A DNA stretch of 64,000 bases, taken from positions 124,001 to 188,000 of the forward strand of contig NZ_JALEBG010000001.1 of assembly GCF_022758235.1 (NCBI RefSeq), written 5' to 3'. Both the position numbers and the translations under genes were made by a program. The notes beneath the pieces are model-generated. The model had not been told where the DNA came from, did no database searches, and saw only the letters and a program-made list of their open reading frames with translations. Source of the DNA: Pontibacter liquoris. GTDB taxonomy: Bacteria; Bacteroidota; Bacteroidia; Cytophagales; Hymenobacteraceae. Below, one piece after another: positions 16,716-26,877 of the stretch (position 1 is its first letter; each line of letters opens with the position of its first letter).

Positions 16716-17393
16716 TCACGCGCTGCAGGGCACCCGCAGGTCTACGAAGAGCAGCTGCCATTGGCTGCCATCATAGCCGAAATGGAAGCGAAAAGAAGTA
16801 TACGTATGGAGCACGGAGCGTAGCACGCGCTGTTGCAGTTGTTGTACCTGCTGCTCCTGCTGGTGGGGGAGGCTGGCATACTTCCACATATCGTTTTGCC
16901 GGAAAGCGGCCCCGGAAGTATAAAAGCAACCATCTTCGGCGTAGCCGGAGCCGCCGTTGTCGGTGCCGGCGCAGTCAAAAGCCGGAAACGGATGCCGCTG
17001 CAAAGCGCACGTTTGCATCTGGGCGGCAATAGAAACAAAGGGCTGGCCCTGGTACTGGCGCTTTACGTCCTGCACACGGATATAGTGGCTATAGGCGGGC
17101 ACGGCGCCCGGCTGCTCAATGAGCCAGAAACCCTCTTTTGGGGAGATAAACGTGTTGAGCAAGGCCGTGTCCTGTGTCTGCAGGGCGGCAAAAAACCTTC
17201 CGAAAGCTTCTTCAAAGGCCACCGTGTCGGTGGGCGGTTTTTGGTTTGGGCTGGCGGGCACTATGGCGGGCCGGCGCCCTTCCGCTTCGGGAGCGGGCGC
17301 AGGATTGTGTTGGGTTGCCCCGGTGCCGGCATCGCGGGCATGGCAGGCGCTGAGCAGAAGTATAAAGCCGGTCAGGCAGAGAACGTTGTACAT
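16716..17393 (-). CDS. Hypothetical lipoprotein
   Basis: 225 residues with a short signal peptide ending LLLSAC, a good lipobox (C17), followed by a Pro- and Ala-rich linker to about residue 55 and a globular domain. Four later cysteines (CAL, FDCAG, DGCFY, VPCSA) suggest disulfides in the periplasm. FEEAFGRFFAALQTQDTALLNTFISP has an NTF2-like look, but no family can be named with confidence. It stands alone. Confidence 0.7.
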   Translation of the reverse strand: MYNVLCLTGFILLLSACHARDAGTGATQHNPAPAPEAEGRRPAIVPASPNQKPPTDTVAFEEAFGRFFAALQTQDTALLNTFISPKEGFWLIEQPGAVPAYSHYIRVQDVKRQYQGQPFVSIAAQMQTCALQRHPFPAFDCAGTDNGGSGYAEDGCFYTSGAAFRQNDMWKYASLPHQQEQQVQQLQQRVLRSVLHTYTSFRFHFGYDGSQWQLLFVDLRVPCSA

Positions 17394-17510
17394 AACAGGA
17401 AGATCTTATGGGTGCTTACGCAAAGGCTGCCGATTTAAGTTGCCTGCCTTAACCTTGGCCGTAGCAGGTCGTAACTTAAAAAGCATACTTGTTCTATACT
17501 TACTGCAGCT

Positions 17511-18194
17511 ATGGCAAACTATATTTTTAACGACAGCGTCCGGATCGATATGCCCGATGTGTCGCTCATCGGGGACCTGGTGATACCCGAACATGCAAAG
17601 GGGCTGGTGGTTTTCTCGCATGGCAGCGGCAGCAGCCGCCACAGTACCCGCAACCGCTTTGTGGCCCAGCACCTGCAGCGGTCGGGCTTCGCTACCTTGC
17701 TCTTTGATCTGCTGACGGAAGAAGAGGACCGGGATACCCGGAACCGTTTCGACATTGTTAAGCTTACCCAGCGCCTAATACAAACCACCTACTGGCTGCA
17801 GCAGGACCCCCGCACCACGGCCTACAACATTGGCTTTTTCGGAGCCAGCACCGGAGCTGCCTCTGCTATCGGGGCGGCTGCGGCCGAAGGGCCCGACATC
17901 ATCAAAGCGGTGGTAAGCCGGGGCGGCCGCCCCGACCTGGCCGATGCCGTGCTGCCCGATCTGATGGTGCCAACGCTGCTGATCGTGGGCGGCAAGGACG
18001 AAGAAGTACTGCAGCTGAACATACAGGCGCACGACCGGATGCAATGCATCAAAGATGTGGAGGTGGTACCCGATGCCACGCACCTGTTCGAGGAGCCTGG
18101 CGCCCTGGAGATGGCTGCGCAACTGGCTACCGACTGGTTTCGCAAGTACCTGGAGCCTGCCAAGCAACAGCCGCTGCACCAGAACAGACCCTAG
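17511..18194 (+). CDS. Dienelactone hydrolase-like alpha/beta hydrolase
   Basis: 227 residues, no signal peptide. The fold is clear: GLVVFSHGSGSSRHSTRN (oxyanion region), nucleophile elbow GASTG (GFFGASTGAA near residue 107), the acid in LLIVGGKDEEV and the histidine in DATHLFEEPGALE. This matches small cytosolic hydrolases of the dienelactone hydrolase family. A phosphoribosyltransferase gene follows on the same strand 144 bp later. The two families often occur side by side or fused, so a joint but unidentified role is likely. Substrate unknown. Confidence 0.9.
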   Translation: MANYIFNDSVRIDMPDVSLIGDLVIPEHAKGLVVFSHGSGSSRHSTRNRFVAQHLQRSGFATLLFDLLTEEEDRDTRNRFDIVKLTQRLIQTTYWLQQDPRTTAYNIGFFGASTGAASAIGAAAAEGPDIIKAVVSRGGRPDLADAVLPDLMVPTLLIVGGKDEEVLQLNIQAHDRMQCIKDVEVVPDATHLFEEPGALEMAAQLATDWFRKYLEPAKQQPLHQNRP

Positions 18195-18338
18195 TTAATT
18201 TTGACTTTTGAATAACAGAATAATCGAATAGTGAATAACAGAATAATCGAATATGTGCCTGCCAATTAAAGTTAAGGTTTTTAAGGGTTACATTTTCTAT
18301 TCAGTTATTCAAAAGTCAGTTATTCAAAATTAAATAAT
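18195..18338. repeat. AT-rich spacer of short direct and inverted repeats
   Basis: GAATAACAGAATAATCGAATA is present twice (18210-18251, with a small break), and CAGTTATTCAAAA occurs twice near 18302-18330 in inverted relation to TTTTGAATAACAG near 18204. The pattern resembles the TTATTCAAAATTC stretch at 16671-16712. Confidence 0.6.
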
Positions 18339-18962
18339 ATGGAGATGTTGCAGAACCGCCAGGAAGCCGCCGAACTGCTGGCAGATCGCCTGGCCAGGTA
18401 TAAAGGTGAAAACGGCGTGGTGCTGGCCATTCCGCGGGGCGGCGTGCCCATTGGAGCCGTTATTGCCCGGGCGCTGGCCATGCCCCTGGATATTGCACTC
18501 TCGAAAAAGATCGGTCACCCGGCCAACCCGGAATTCGCCATCGGCGCTGTGAGCCTGGAAACCCTGACGGTGGACGAGCGGGCAGAAGTGCCCCGCCAGT
18601 ACATTGACGCCGAGGTGAAGCGGGTGCGCGAAAGCCTGCAGCAGAAGTATAAACTCTTTATGGGCAATCGCCAGCACCAGTCCTTGCAGGATAAAGTGGT
18701 GATCATTGCAGACGATGGCATTGCTACCGGCAAAACACTGCTTACCACTGTAGAACTGGTTAAAAATCAGCACCCGCGCAAAGTGATCATTGCTGTGCCA
18801 GTGGCGCCTTTTTCGGCCATTGATAAATTCAGAAAGCTGGTAGATGAGGTGGTCTGCCTGCTTGTTCCGCCTTTCTTCCAGGCGGTGGGGCAGTTCTACA
18901 GGGAGTTTGACCAGGTGAGCGACGAAGAGGTGATCGCCTTGCTGCAGGAACAAGCCTGGTAA
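18339..18962 (+). CDS. Phosphoribosyltransferase family protein
   Basis: 207 residues with the type I PRTase signature VVIIADDGIATGKTLL (residues about 124-139), which binds the PRPP ribose phosphate. An N-terminal LAIPRGGVPIGAVIA loop and an ELSKKIGHPANPEFAIGAV-like segment identify the subgroup found beside dienelactone hydrolases. It is not a classical purine or pyrimidine salvage enzyme, and its acceptor base is unknown. Cytosolic; probably expressed with the preceding hydrolase. Confidence 0.88.
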   Translation: MEMLQNRQEAAELLADRLARYKGENGVVLAIPRGGVPIGAVIARALAMPLDIALSKKIGHPANPEFAIGAVSLETLTVDERAEVPRQYIDAEVKRVRESLQQKYKLFMGNRQHQSLQDKVVIIADDGIATGKTLLTTVELVKNQHPRKVIIAVPVAPFSAIDKFRKLVDEVVCLLVPPFFQAVGQFYREFDQVSDEEVIALLQEQAW

Positions 18963-21506
<2,544 letters not shown>

Positions 21507-21530
21507 GAGAAAAGTATAAAATATAAAAGC

Positions 21531-21564
21531 AAAGGCTGCCTGAGAGATCGGGCAGCCTTTTTTG
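21531..21564 (+). terminator. Terminator of icd
   Basis: AAAGGCTGCC (21531-21540) pairs with GGCAGCCTTT (21551-21560), followed by a T run. It lies 25 bp past the stop. Confidence 0.9.
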
Positions 21565-21586
21565 TTGGGTTCCCATTGGTGTATTT

Positions 21587-22088
21587 GGTGCAGAAATTCT
21601 CCCCTTGAGGGGAGTTAGAGGGGTGTTTACAGCTGCGAACTTATACTTCTTATACAATGTCCCAGTTCGCGAAGCACATTATCCATTCTTTTCTTTACTT
21701 CTAAATCATCAATCCTGACGAAACATATACCATGCTTTTCTAACTCCTGCTGCCTTTTTTTATCATATCCGACTTTATGTGCATGACTGTTCCCATCAAT
21801 CTCTATGGCTAAGCCTAACTCATGGCTGTAAAAATCAACAATATAGTTTAACATCGGTACCTGCCGGTGAAACTGAAAGCCAAGCAACTTTCTGTCTTTT
21901 ATTTCCTGCCATAGCAGCACTTCTGAAAGCGTGCTGTTGTTTCTAAGCTCTCGTGCTTTTAATCGTAAGTCCGGTCGATAAGGGATAATTTTGTTTCGCT
22001 TCATAGAGATGCTTGTGATGTATTTTCTCCTATTCCTCTCATACGATTACACCCCTCTAACTCCCCTCAAGGGGAGAATTTCTGCACC
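21587..22088. mobile_element. Possible mobile cassette: DUF559 gene between perfect 40-bp inverted repeats
   Basis: Bases 21587-21626 and 22049-22088 are exact reverse complements over 40 bp. Each arm contains its own palindrome CTCCCCTTGAGGGGAG followed by a TAGAGGGGTGT tail. The left arm ends at the base before the stop codon of the enclosed gene, and the right arm begins 44 bp before its start. The repeat type (CCCCTC...GAGGGG) recurs in variant form at 26690-26720. No target-site duplication is evident. Mobility is an inference from the tight repeat-gene-repeat layout. Confidence 0.6.
21627..22004 (-). CDS. DUF559 endonuclease-fold protein
   Basis: 125 residues of the DUF559 (VSR-like, PD-(D/E)xK) family. 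RLKARELRNNSTLSEVLLWQEIKDRKLLGFQFHRQ is the family's N-terminal block. The putative catalytic set is D57 (YIVDFY), E68 and D70 (AIEIDGNSH) and H74. The protein resembles Vsr mismatch nickases, but no cytosine methyltransferase is nearby. The gene fills the space between two perfect 40-bp inverted repeats. Whether it nicks DNA at those repeats is unknown. Confidence 0.9.
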   Translation of the reverse strand: MKRNKIIPYRPDLRLKARELRNNSTLSEVLLWQEIKDRKLLGFQFHRQVPMLNYIVDFYSHELGLAIEIDGNSHAHKVGYDKKRQQELEKHGICFVRIDDLEVKKRMDNVLRELGHCIRSISSQL

Positions 22089-22223
22089 GCTCTTTTAGAG
22101 TTGTAATCCGAAAGTATGGAAACATAGCTTTAAAAGCCACAAGTTGCGCTGGCGCTAAACTTAGGGCATAACCTGCAACCTTTCCTCCAATAGCCTGTTA
22201 CAAACCAAAATAACCGGGCAGCT

Positions 22224-23141
22224 ATGGAAAACAACAATACGTCAGCGGTACATGCTCCAACTATAGTGCTGGCAGGAGCTACGGGGCATCTGGGCGGGCT
22301 AATTGCCAGAGCGCTGCTGGAAAGAGGGGCTCGTGTGCGGGTGCTGGTTCGTAGCAACAGCAGCAGCGGAAAAGTGGATGCATTGCGCAAAGCAGGCGCC
22401 ACTATCTGTGAAGTAGATTTCCATAATGCTGCTGAACTGGCTAGGGCCTGTGAGGGCGCAACCTGTGTGATTTCTGCGCTGTCGGGGCTGCATTATGTTA
22501 TGGTGGGGATACAAAGCTTGTTGCTAAACGCTGCCGTGGCGGCTGGGGTACCCCGTTTTATACCTTCCGATTTTGCCATTGATTTCACCAAACTACCCTA
22601 TGGTCATAACCGCAACCTGGACTTCAGGAAAGAGTTCAAGGAGCGTTTGGATAAAGCCCCTATCGCTGCAACCTCCATACTGAACGGCATGTTCACGGAT
22701 CTGCTCACTGGCCAAGCGCCCGTTATTCTCTTCCCCCTAAAACGCGTGCTATACTATGGTGATCCTACCCAACTGATGGATTTTACGACCATCCAAAATA
22801 CTGCCGATTATACTGCCGCCGCGGCTCTTGACCCAACTACACCGCGTTACCTGCGCATTGCCGGCGATGTGCTTAGCGCTCATGGTTTAAAAGAGGCTGC
22901 CAGCAATGCTACCGGAGATGACTTTAAATTGTTTCGGGTTGGTGGTTTGGGCTTACTCAATGCTATCATTAAGATCACAAAAACAGTTACACCCAACAAT
23001 AACGAAGTCTTTCCGGCCTGGCAGGGCATGCAGTATATGCGCGATATGTTCAGCGGATTGCCAAAGCTAGAGCCATTAGATAACAACCGCTATCCGGAAA
23101 TAAAGTGGACAGGTGTAGCCGAAGTGCTGGAGAAGCGGTAG
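22224..23141 (+). CDS. NmrA-like NAD(P)-binding protein
   Basis: 305 residues with an N-terminal Rossmann motif GATGHLGG (residues about 18-25), then RVRVLVRSNSSSGK as the cofactor-specificity region (the Arg suggests NADPH). IPSDFAIDF and a lysine-bearing HNRNLDFRKEFKERL place it with NmrA or isoflavone-reductase-like atypical SDRs. It lacks a classical YxxxK pair in the usual place. Such proteins act as redox sensors or reductases; the substrate cannot be told. Single gene with its own terminator. Confidence 0.88.
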   Translation: MENNNTSAVHAPTIVLAGATGHLGGLIARALLERGARVRVLVRSNSSSGKVDALRKAGATICEVDFHNAAELARACEGATCVISALSGLHYVMVGIQSLLLNAAVAAGVPRFIPSDFAIDFTKLPYGHNRNLDFRKEFKERLDKAPIAATSILNGMFTDLLTGQAPVILFPLKRVLYYGDPTQLMDFTTIQNTADYTAAAALDPTTPRYLRIAGDVLSAHGLKEAASNATGDDFKLFRVGGLGLLNAIIKITKTVTPNNNEVFPAWQGMQYMRDMFSGLPKLEPLDNNRYPEIKWTGVAEVLEKR

Positions 23142-23167
23142 AAGCGAACTTAACAAGTATAACTATA

Positions 23168-23208
23168 AACCAAAAGCGGCAGCCATACTTTGGCTGCCGC
23201 TTTTGGTT
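23168..23208. terminator. Long-stem bidirectional terminator
   Basis: AACCAAAAGCGGCAGCCA pairs with TGGCTGCCGCTTTTGGTT. The hairpin sits between convergent genes (NmrA-like and M16 peptidase). Confidence 0.85.
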
Positions 23209-23247
23209 CTGGTCTAACGTCTAAATACTAGCGTCTAACGTCTGTTC

Positions 23248-26208
23248 TTAATACCCAAACAACTCCGTTAAGCTCAGCTGCTTCACTTTGCCATACTTGG
23301 CCAACTCTTTAAAGTTCAGCTTGTCTTTAGAGCCGATCACCAGGATGGCCTGTGGCTGGGCTTTGATATACTTCTGCTGGAACTCCTTCATCTGGTCAAA
23401 CGTCATGGTGTTGGCGCTCTGGTATACATCCTGGCGGATGTCGTAGGTGAGACCCAGCTTTTTAGCCCGCTCGTAGTCGAATAAAATGTTGGACTTGGTG
23501 ATGCGCTCGGTAGAAATGCTGTTGCGCAGGGAGGCGCGGGCGTTCTCGAAGTTAGCATCAGCCAGCGGCATATCCGTTAGCAGCGTCTGCATGCCCGCCA
23601 TGGCCTCCGACAGTTTATCGGCCTGTGCCCCAATGTAGGAGAGCAGGTAGTTGGCGCGGCCTTGCTTTGTAGCCGGGCTGTAGAACGAGTAAGTAGAGTA
23701 AGCCAAAGCTTTGGACTCACGCAAATCCTGGAACACAATGCCGCCCATGTACTCGTTGTAGAGTCGCACCACCGGCACAATGTCCTTGGTATACGGCACC
23801 GACTTACTCAAAAACAGCATTTCGGCCTGCACCATGTTGTAGTCGGCCCAGTACACGGTAGGCTGTTTAAAGTCGATCTCGGCGAATATCTTTTCGGCAG
23901 GCACCGGTTTCAGGGTGGCAGGCACCAGGTGCTCCTGGTTCAGTACGGTCGTCAGGTTGTCGGTTTCACGTGGACCATAGTATAGCACGCGGTGCTGGTA
24001 AGTAGGAATACTTTTGATGATGCTCACCAGTTCCTGCGGCTTCACCGCGTTCAGCTGCTTTTCTGACAGCACCGTTGTGAACGGATTTTTAGGGCCATAC
24101 TTGGCGTAGTTCACCATGGCCTGCTGCAGGATCACGCCTTTGTTCTTCTTGGCATCCTGGCGTGCTTTCAGCGTGCCTGCCACCATGTCGTTGAGGGCCT
24201 GCTGGTCCGGTTTGGGGTTTGCCAGTACGCTTTCAAACAGCGTCAGGCCTTTTTCAAAGTTCTCATCCAGCCCTGTCAGGCTTACATACACCTGGTCGCC
24301 GGAAGTGAACACGTCAAAGGAGGTGCCCAGCTGGAAAAACTGTTTCTGCAGCTCCTCGGCGCTATACTTGTCAGTGCCCAGGTACTTGAGGTAATTCACG
24401 GCCATGCCCAGCTTCGGGTCGTTGTTGGTGCCCATATCCAGGATGTAGTAAAGCTGGAAGAGGCCGTTATCCTTGTTTTTGGTATACAGCAGCGGAATGT
24501 TTTGCTTCAGTTTTGTTTCGGTGATGTCCTTTTTGTAGTCTACAAACACCGGCTGCAGCGGCTGTACGTTGGCCTCTTTGGCCATAAAGGCCTTGTAATA
24601 GTCAGATTGCGCGTCGCGGTTTACAGCTACCGGTGTAATGGCGGGCTTGTCTACCTTTTCGGCGTTCGGATCTTTGCCGGTGCGCTTATACACCAGCACA
24701 TAGTTGTTGGTAAAGTACTTGTTGGCCACATCCACCACTTCCTGTTTGGTGATGGTGCCGAACTCGGCCTCGCGCCCCACAAATTTCTTCCACGGCATAT
24801 CGTAGATAAAAGCAGTTACAAAGGCATCGGCCCGGTTGCTGTTATCTTCGTAGGCTTTCATGGTGCTGATCTTGTCGTTGTTCACCACCGCCGTGATGAG
24901 CGACTCCTCAAACGCGCCTTTCTTAATCAGATCGAGTTGTTGCAGCAGCAGGTCGCGCACCTGGTCCAGCGACTGGCCCTGGCGCGGCATGCCCGTCATC
25001 CGGAACGTGCCATAGTCGTGCATCGGGGTGTCATAAGCGTAGGCATTGAGGACCTTCTGCTGCTGGTTCAGGTTCAGGTCTACCAGGCCGGCAGAGCCAT
25101 TGTAAAGCAGGTTGCTGATCATCTCTACTACTAGCGCCTCGCGGCTGTTTATACCCGGCGTGCGGTAAGCAATCGAGACGTTCTCGGCATCCGGGCCCAG
25201 CACTTCCTTCACGATCGGCTGCTGAATAGGCTTTTCCTGGGCTACGTTAAAGGTCGGCACCGGCTTTTTCGGAATGGCACCCCAGTACTTGTCGATCAGG
25301 CGAATGGTCTGGTCAAAGTCGATGTCGCCGGACATGGCAATGGCCATGTTGTTGGGCACATAGTAAGTGTCAAAGAAATGCCGGATCTCAGTGATAGACG
25401 GATTTTTGAGGTGCTCGATGGTACCGATGGTGGTCTGGGTGCCATACTGGTGCGTCGGGAAAAGCTCCTTATTGATCACCTCGGCCACTTTGCGGCCGTC
25501 GCTGTCGAGGGTGCGGTTTTTCTCTTCATACACAGCCTCCAGTTCGGTGTGGAACAGGCGCGGCACCATTTCCTGAAAGCGGTCGGCTTCCTCGGCTACC
25601 CAGGGCTCCAGCTGGTTACTCGGAATATCATTCACATACACGGTCTGGTCTACCCAGGTATAGGCGTTGGTGCCTTTGGCGCCCATGTTGGTGGTGAGCT
25701 TGTCGTACTCGTTGGCAATGGCGTAAGTGGCGGCTACCCCCGATACGCTATCGATCTGGTGGTAGATCTTTTTGCGCAGGGCAGCATCCGAGGTCTGGCG
25801 GTATTTTTCGTACAACGCTTCGATCTTTTCGAGCTCCACTTTCTCTTTAGCCCAGTCGGCGGTGCCCAGCTTGGTGGTACCCTTAAACATAATGTGCTCC
25901 AGGTAGTGCGCCAAGCCTGTAGCATTTGCCGGGTCGTTTTTGCTACCCGCATGCACGGCCACATACGTCTGGATGCGCGGCGCCTCTTCGTAATCCGTCA
26001 GGTATACTTTCAGGCCGTTGTCCAGGGTATAAATGCGGGCGTTCAGCGGATCGCCGGGCACGGTTTCATACGTGTACTCCTTTTGCGCCGGGGCTGCAGT
26101 TGCCGTAGTTTCAGTAGCCGATTGGGTTTGGTATGCTTCCTGTTTGCATTGCGAGAACGTAACGCCCAGTGCCAGCAGCAACAGAGAAGATCCTCTTTTT
26201 ATAGTCAT
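23248..26208 (-). CDS. M16 family zinc peptidase, tandem-domain lipoprotein
   Basis: 986 residues, the long two-unit form of family M16 (pitrilysin/insulinase). The inverted zinc motif HYLEH (H101, E104, H105) is in the first half, with the distal Glu in ELEAVYEEKNRTLDSDG. The second half is the inactive partner domain, as usual. The N-terminus is a signal peptide ending TFSQC, so it is probably a lipoprotein facing the periplasm. Single gene preceded by a long repeat-rich gap. Confidence 0.95.
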   Translation of the reverse strand: MTIKRGSSLLLLALGVTFSQCKQEAYQTQSATETTATAAPAQKEYTYETVPGDPLNARIYTLDNGLKVYLTDYEEAPRIQTYVAVHAGSKNDPANATGLAHYLEHIMFKGTTKLGTADWAKEKVELEKIEALYEKYRQTSDAALRKKIYHQIDSVSGVAATYAIANEYDKLTTNMGAKGTNAYTWVDQTVYVNDIPSNQLEPWVAEEADRFQEMVPRLFHTELEAVYEEKNRTLDSDGRKVAEVINKELFPTHQYGTQTTIGTIEHLKNPSITEIRHFFDTYYVPNNMAIAMSGDIDFDQTIRLIDKYWGAIPKKPVPTFNVAQEKPIQQPIVKEVLGPDAENVSIAYRTPGINSREALVVEMISNLLYNGSAGLVDLNLNQQQKVLNAYAYDTPMHDYGTFRMTGMPRQGQSLDQVRDLLLQQLDLIKKGAFEESLITAVVNNDKISTMKAYEDNSNRADAFVTAFIYDMPWKKFVGREAEFGTITKQEVVDVANKYFTNNYVLVYKRTGKDPNAEKVDKPAITPVAVNRDAQSDYYKAFMAKEANVQPLQPVFVDYKKDITETKLKQNIPLLYTKNKDNGLFQLYYILDMGTNNDPKLGMAVNYLKYLGTDKYSAEELQKQFFQLGTSFDVFTSGDQVYVSLTGLDENFEKGLTLFESVLANPKPDQQALNDMVAGTLKARQDAKKNKGVILQQAMVNYAKYGPKNPFTTVLSEKQLNAVKPQELVSIIKSIPTYQHRVLYYGPRETDNLTTVLNQEHLVPATLKPVPAEKIFAEIDFKQPTVYWADYNMVQAEMLFLSKSVPYTKDIVPVVRLYNEYMGGIVFQDLRESKALAYSTYSFYSPATKQGRANYLLSYIGAQADKLSEAMAGMQTLLTDMPLADANFENARASLRNSISTERITKSNILFDYERAKKLGLTYDIRQDVYQSANTMTFDQMKEFQQKYIKAQPQAILVIGSKDKLNFKELAKYGKVKQLSLTELFGY

Positions 26209-26877
26209 AGTTTTTGATGATAAAGTATGACTATAAATATAAGGAAATTAACGGAAGGGTGCTAGTATAATAGTGAAGGTGATGAGGTGAAGAGTACGGA
26301 AGGCTTGCCGCACTCTGCTGGCTTTTCGCCTCGCCGGCGGGGCCCTACTTTTTTTCTTGACAAAAAAAGTAAGCAAAAAAGTCAAGACAATTCGAAACTC
26401 GCTGAACGCTCAAACATCGAATCGTCAAATGAGGGCACCTGGCAGAAGCTATACTTTGTAGCTTCTGTTGAAAAAATGAATTTATACGAGCCTTAGCACG
26501 CTGTTTTGCTTTGTTGCTGTGAGAGGATGCATTGTTGTGAATAGCTGTTCCGGATGCTTAATCCGGAACTATTCCTGAAGCGGATTTCCTAATCCGCTTT
26601 AACAGCAAAGCTGGGATTAGGAAATCCCTTGCAGAGGGCTTTCGGATTTGGAAGTCCGAAAGAGCAGGATCCTTCCCCATATTCCCCTCCTGGGAGGGGT
26701 AAGGGGTGGGTTAAGCTATAGCACAACTCCTTACAAGAGCGCAATAGCAACATCGATAATGATAGCAATATCAATATTGAGTAAGTATAAACCCGCTGCT
26801 CAAAAGACCTCGCGGCGTCTTGCAGACCCGCGAGCGTCTGATGCCTATAGCCGTTCTTTTATACTTCCTAGACCTCG
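26209..26877. repeat. Repeat-rich gap of about 670 bp
   Basis: No gene is visible, but the stretch is packed with hairpins and dispersed repeats. CTTGACAAAAAAAGTAAGC and AAAAAGTCAAGAC near 26354-26387 pair as an imperfect hairpin. TCCGGATGCTTAATCCGGA lies near 26550. TTTCCTAATCC pairs with GGATTAGGAAA (26584-26626). CTTTCGGA pairs with TCCGAAAG (26639-26661). CCCCTCCTGGGAGGGG (26694-26709) resembles the arms flanking the DUF559 gene. AAGACCTCGCGG...CCCGCGAG (26803-26835) is related to the repeat at 5151-5247. Three AAGTATA-type heptamers also occur. Confidence 0.75.
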
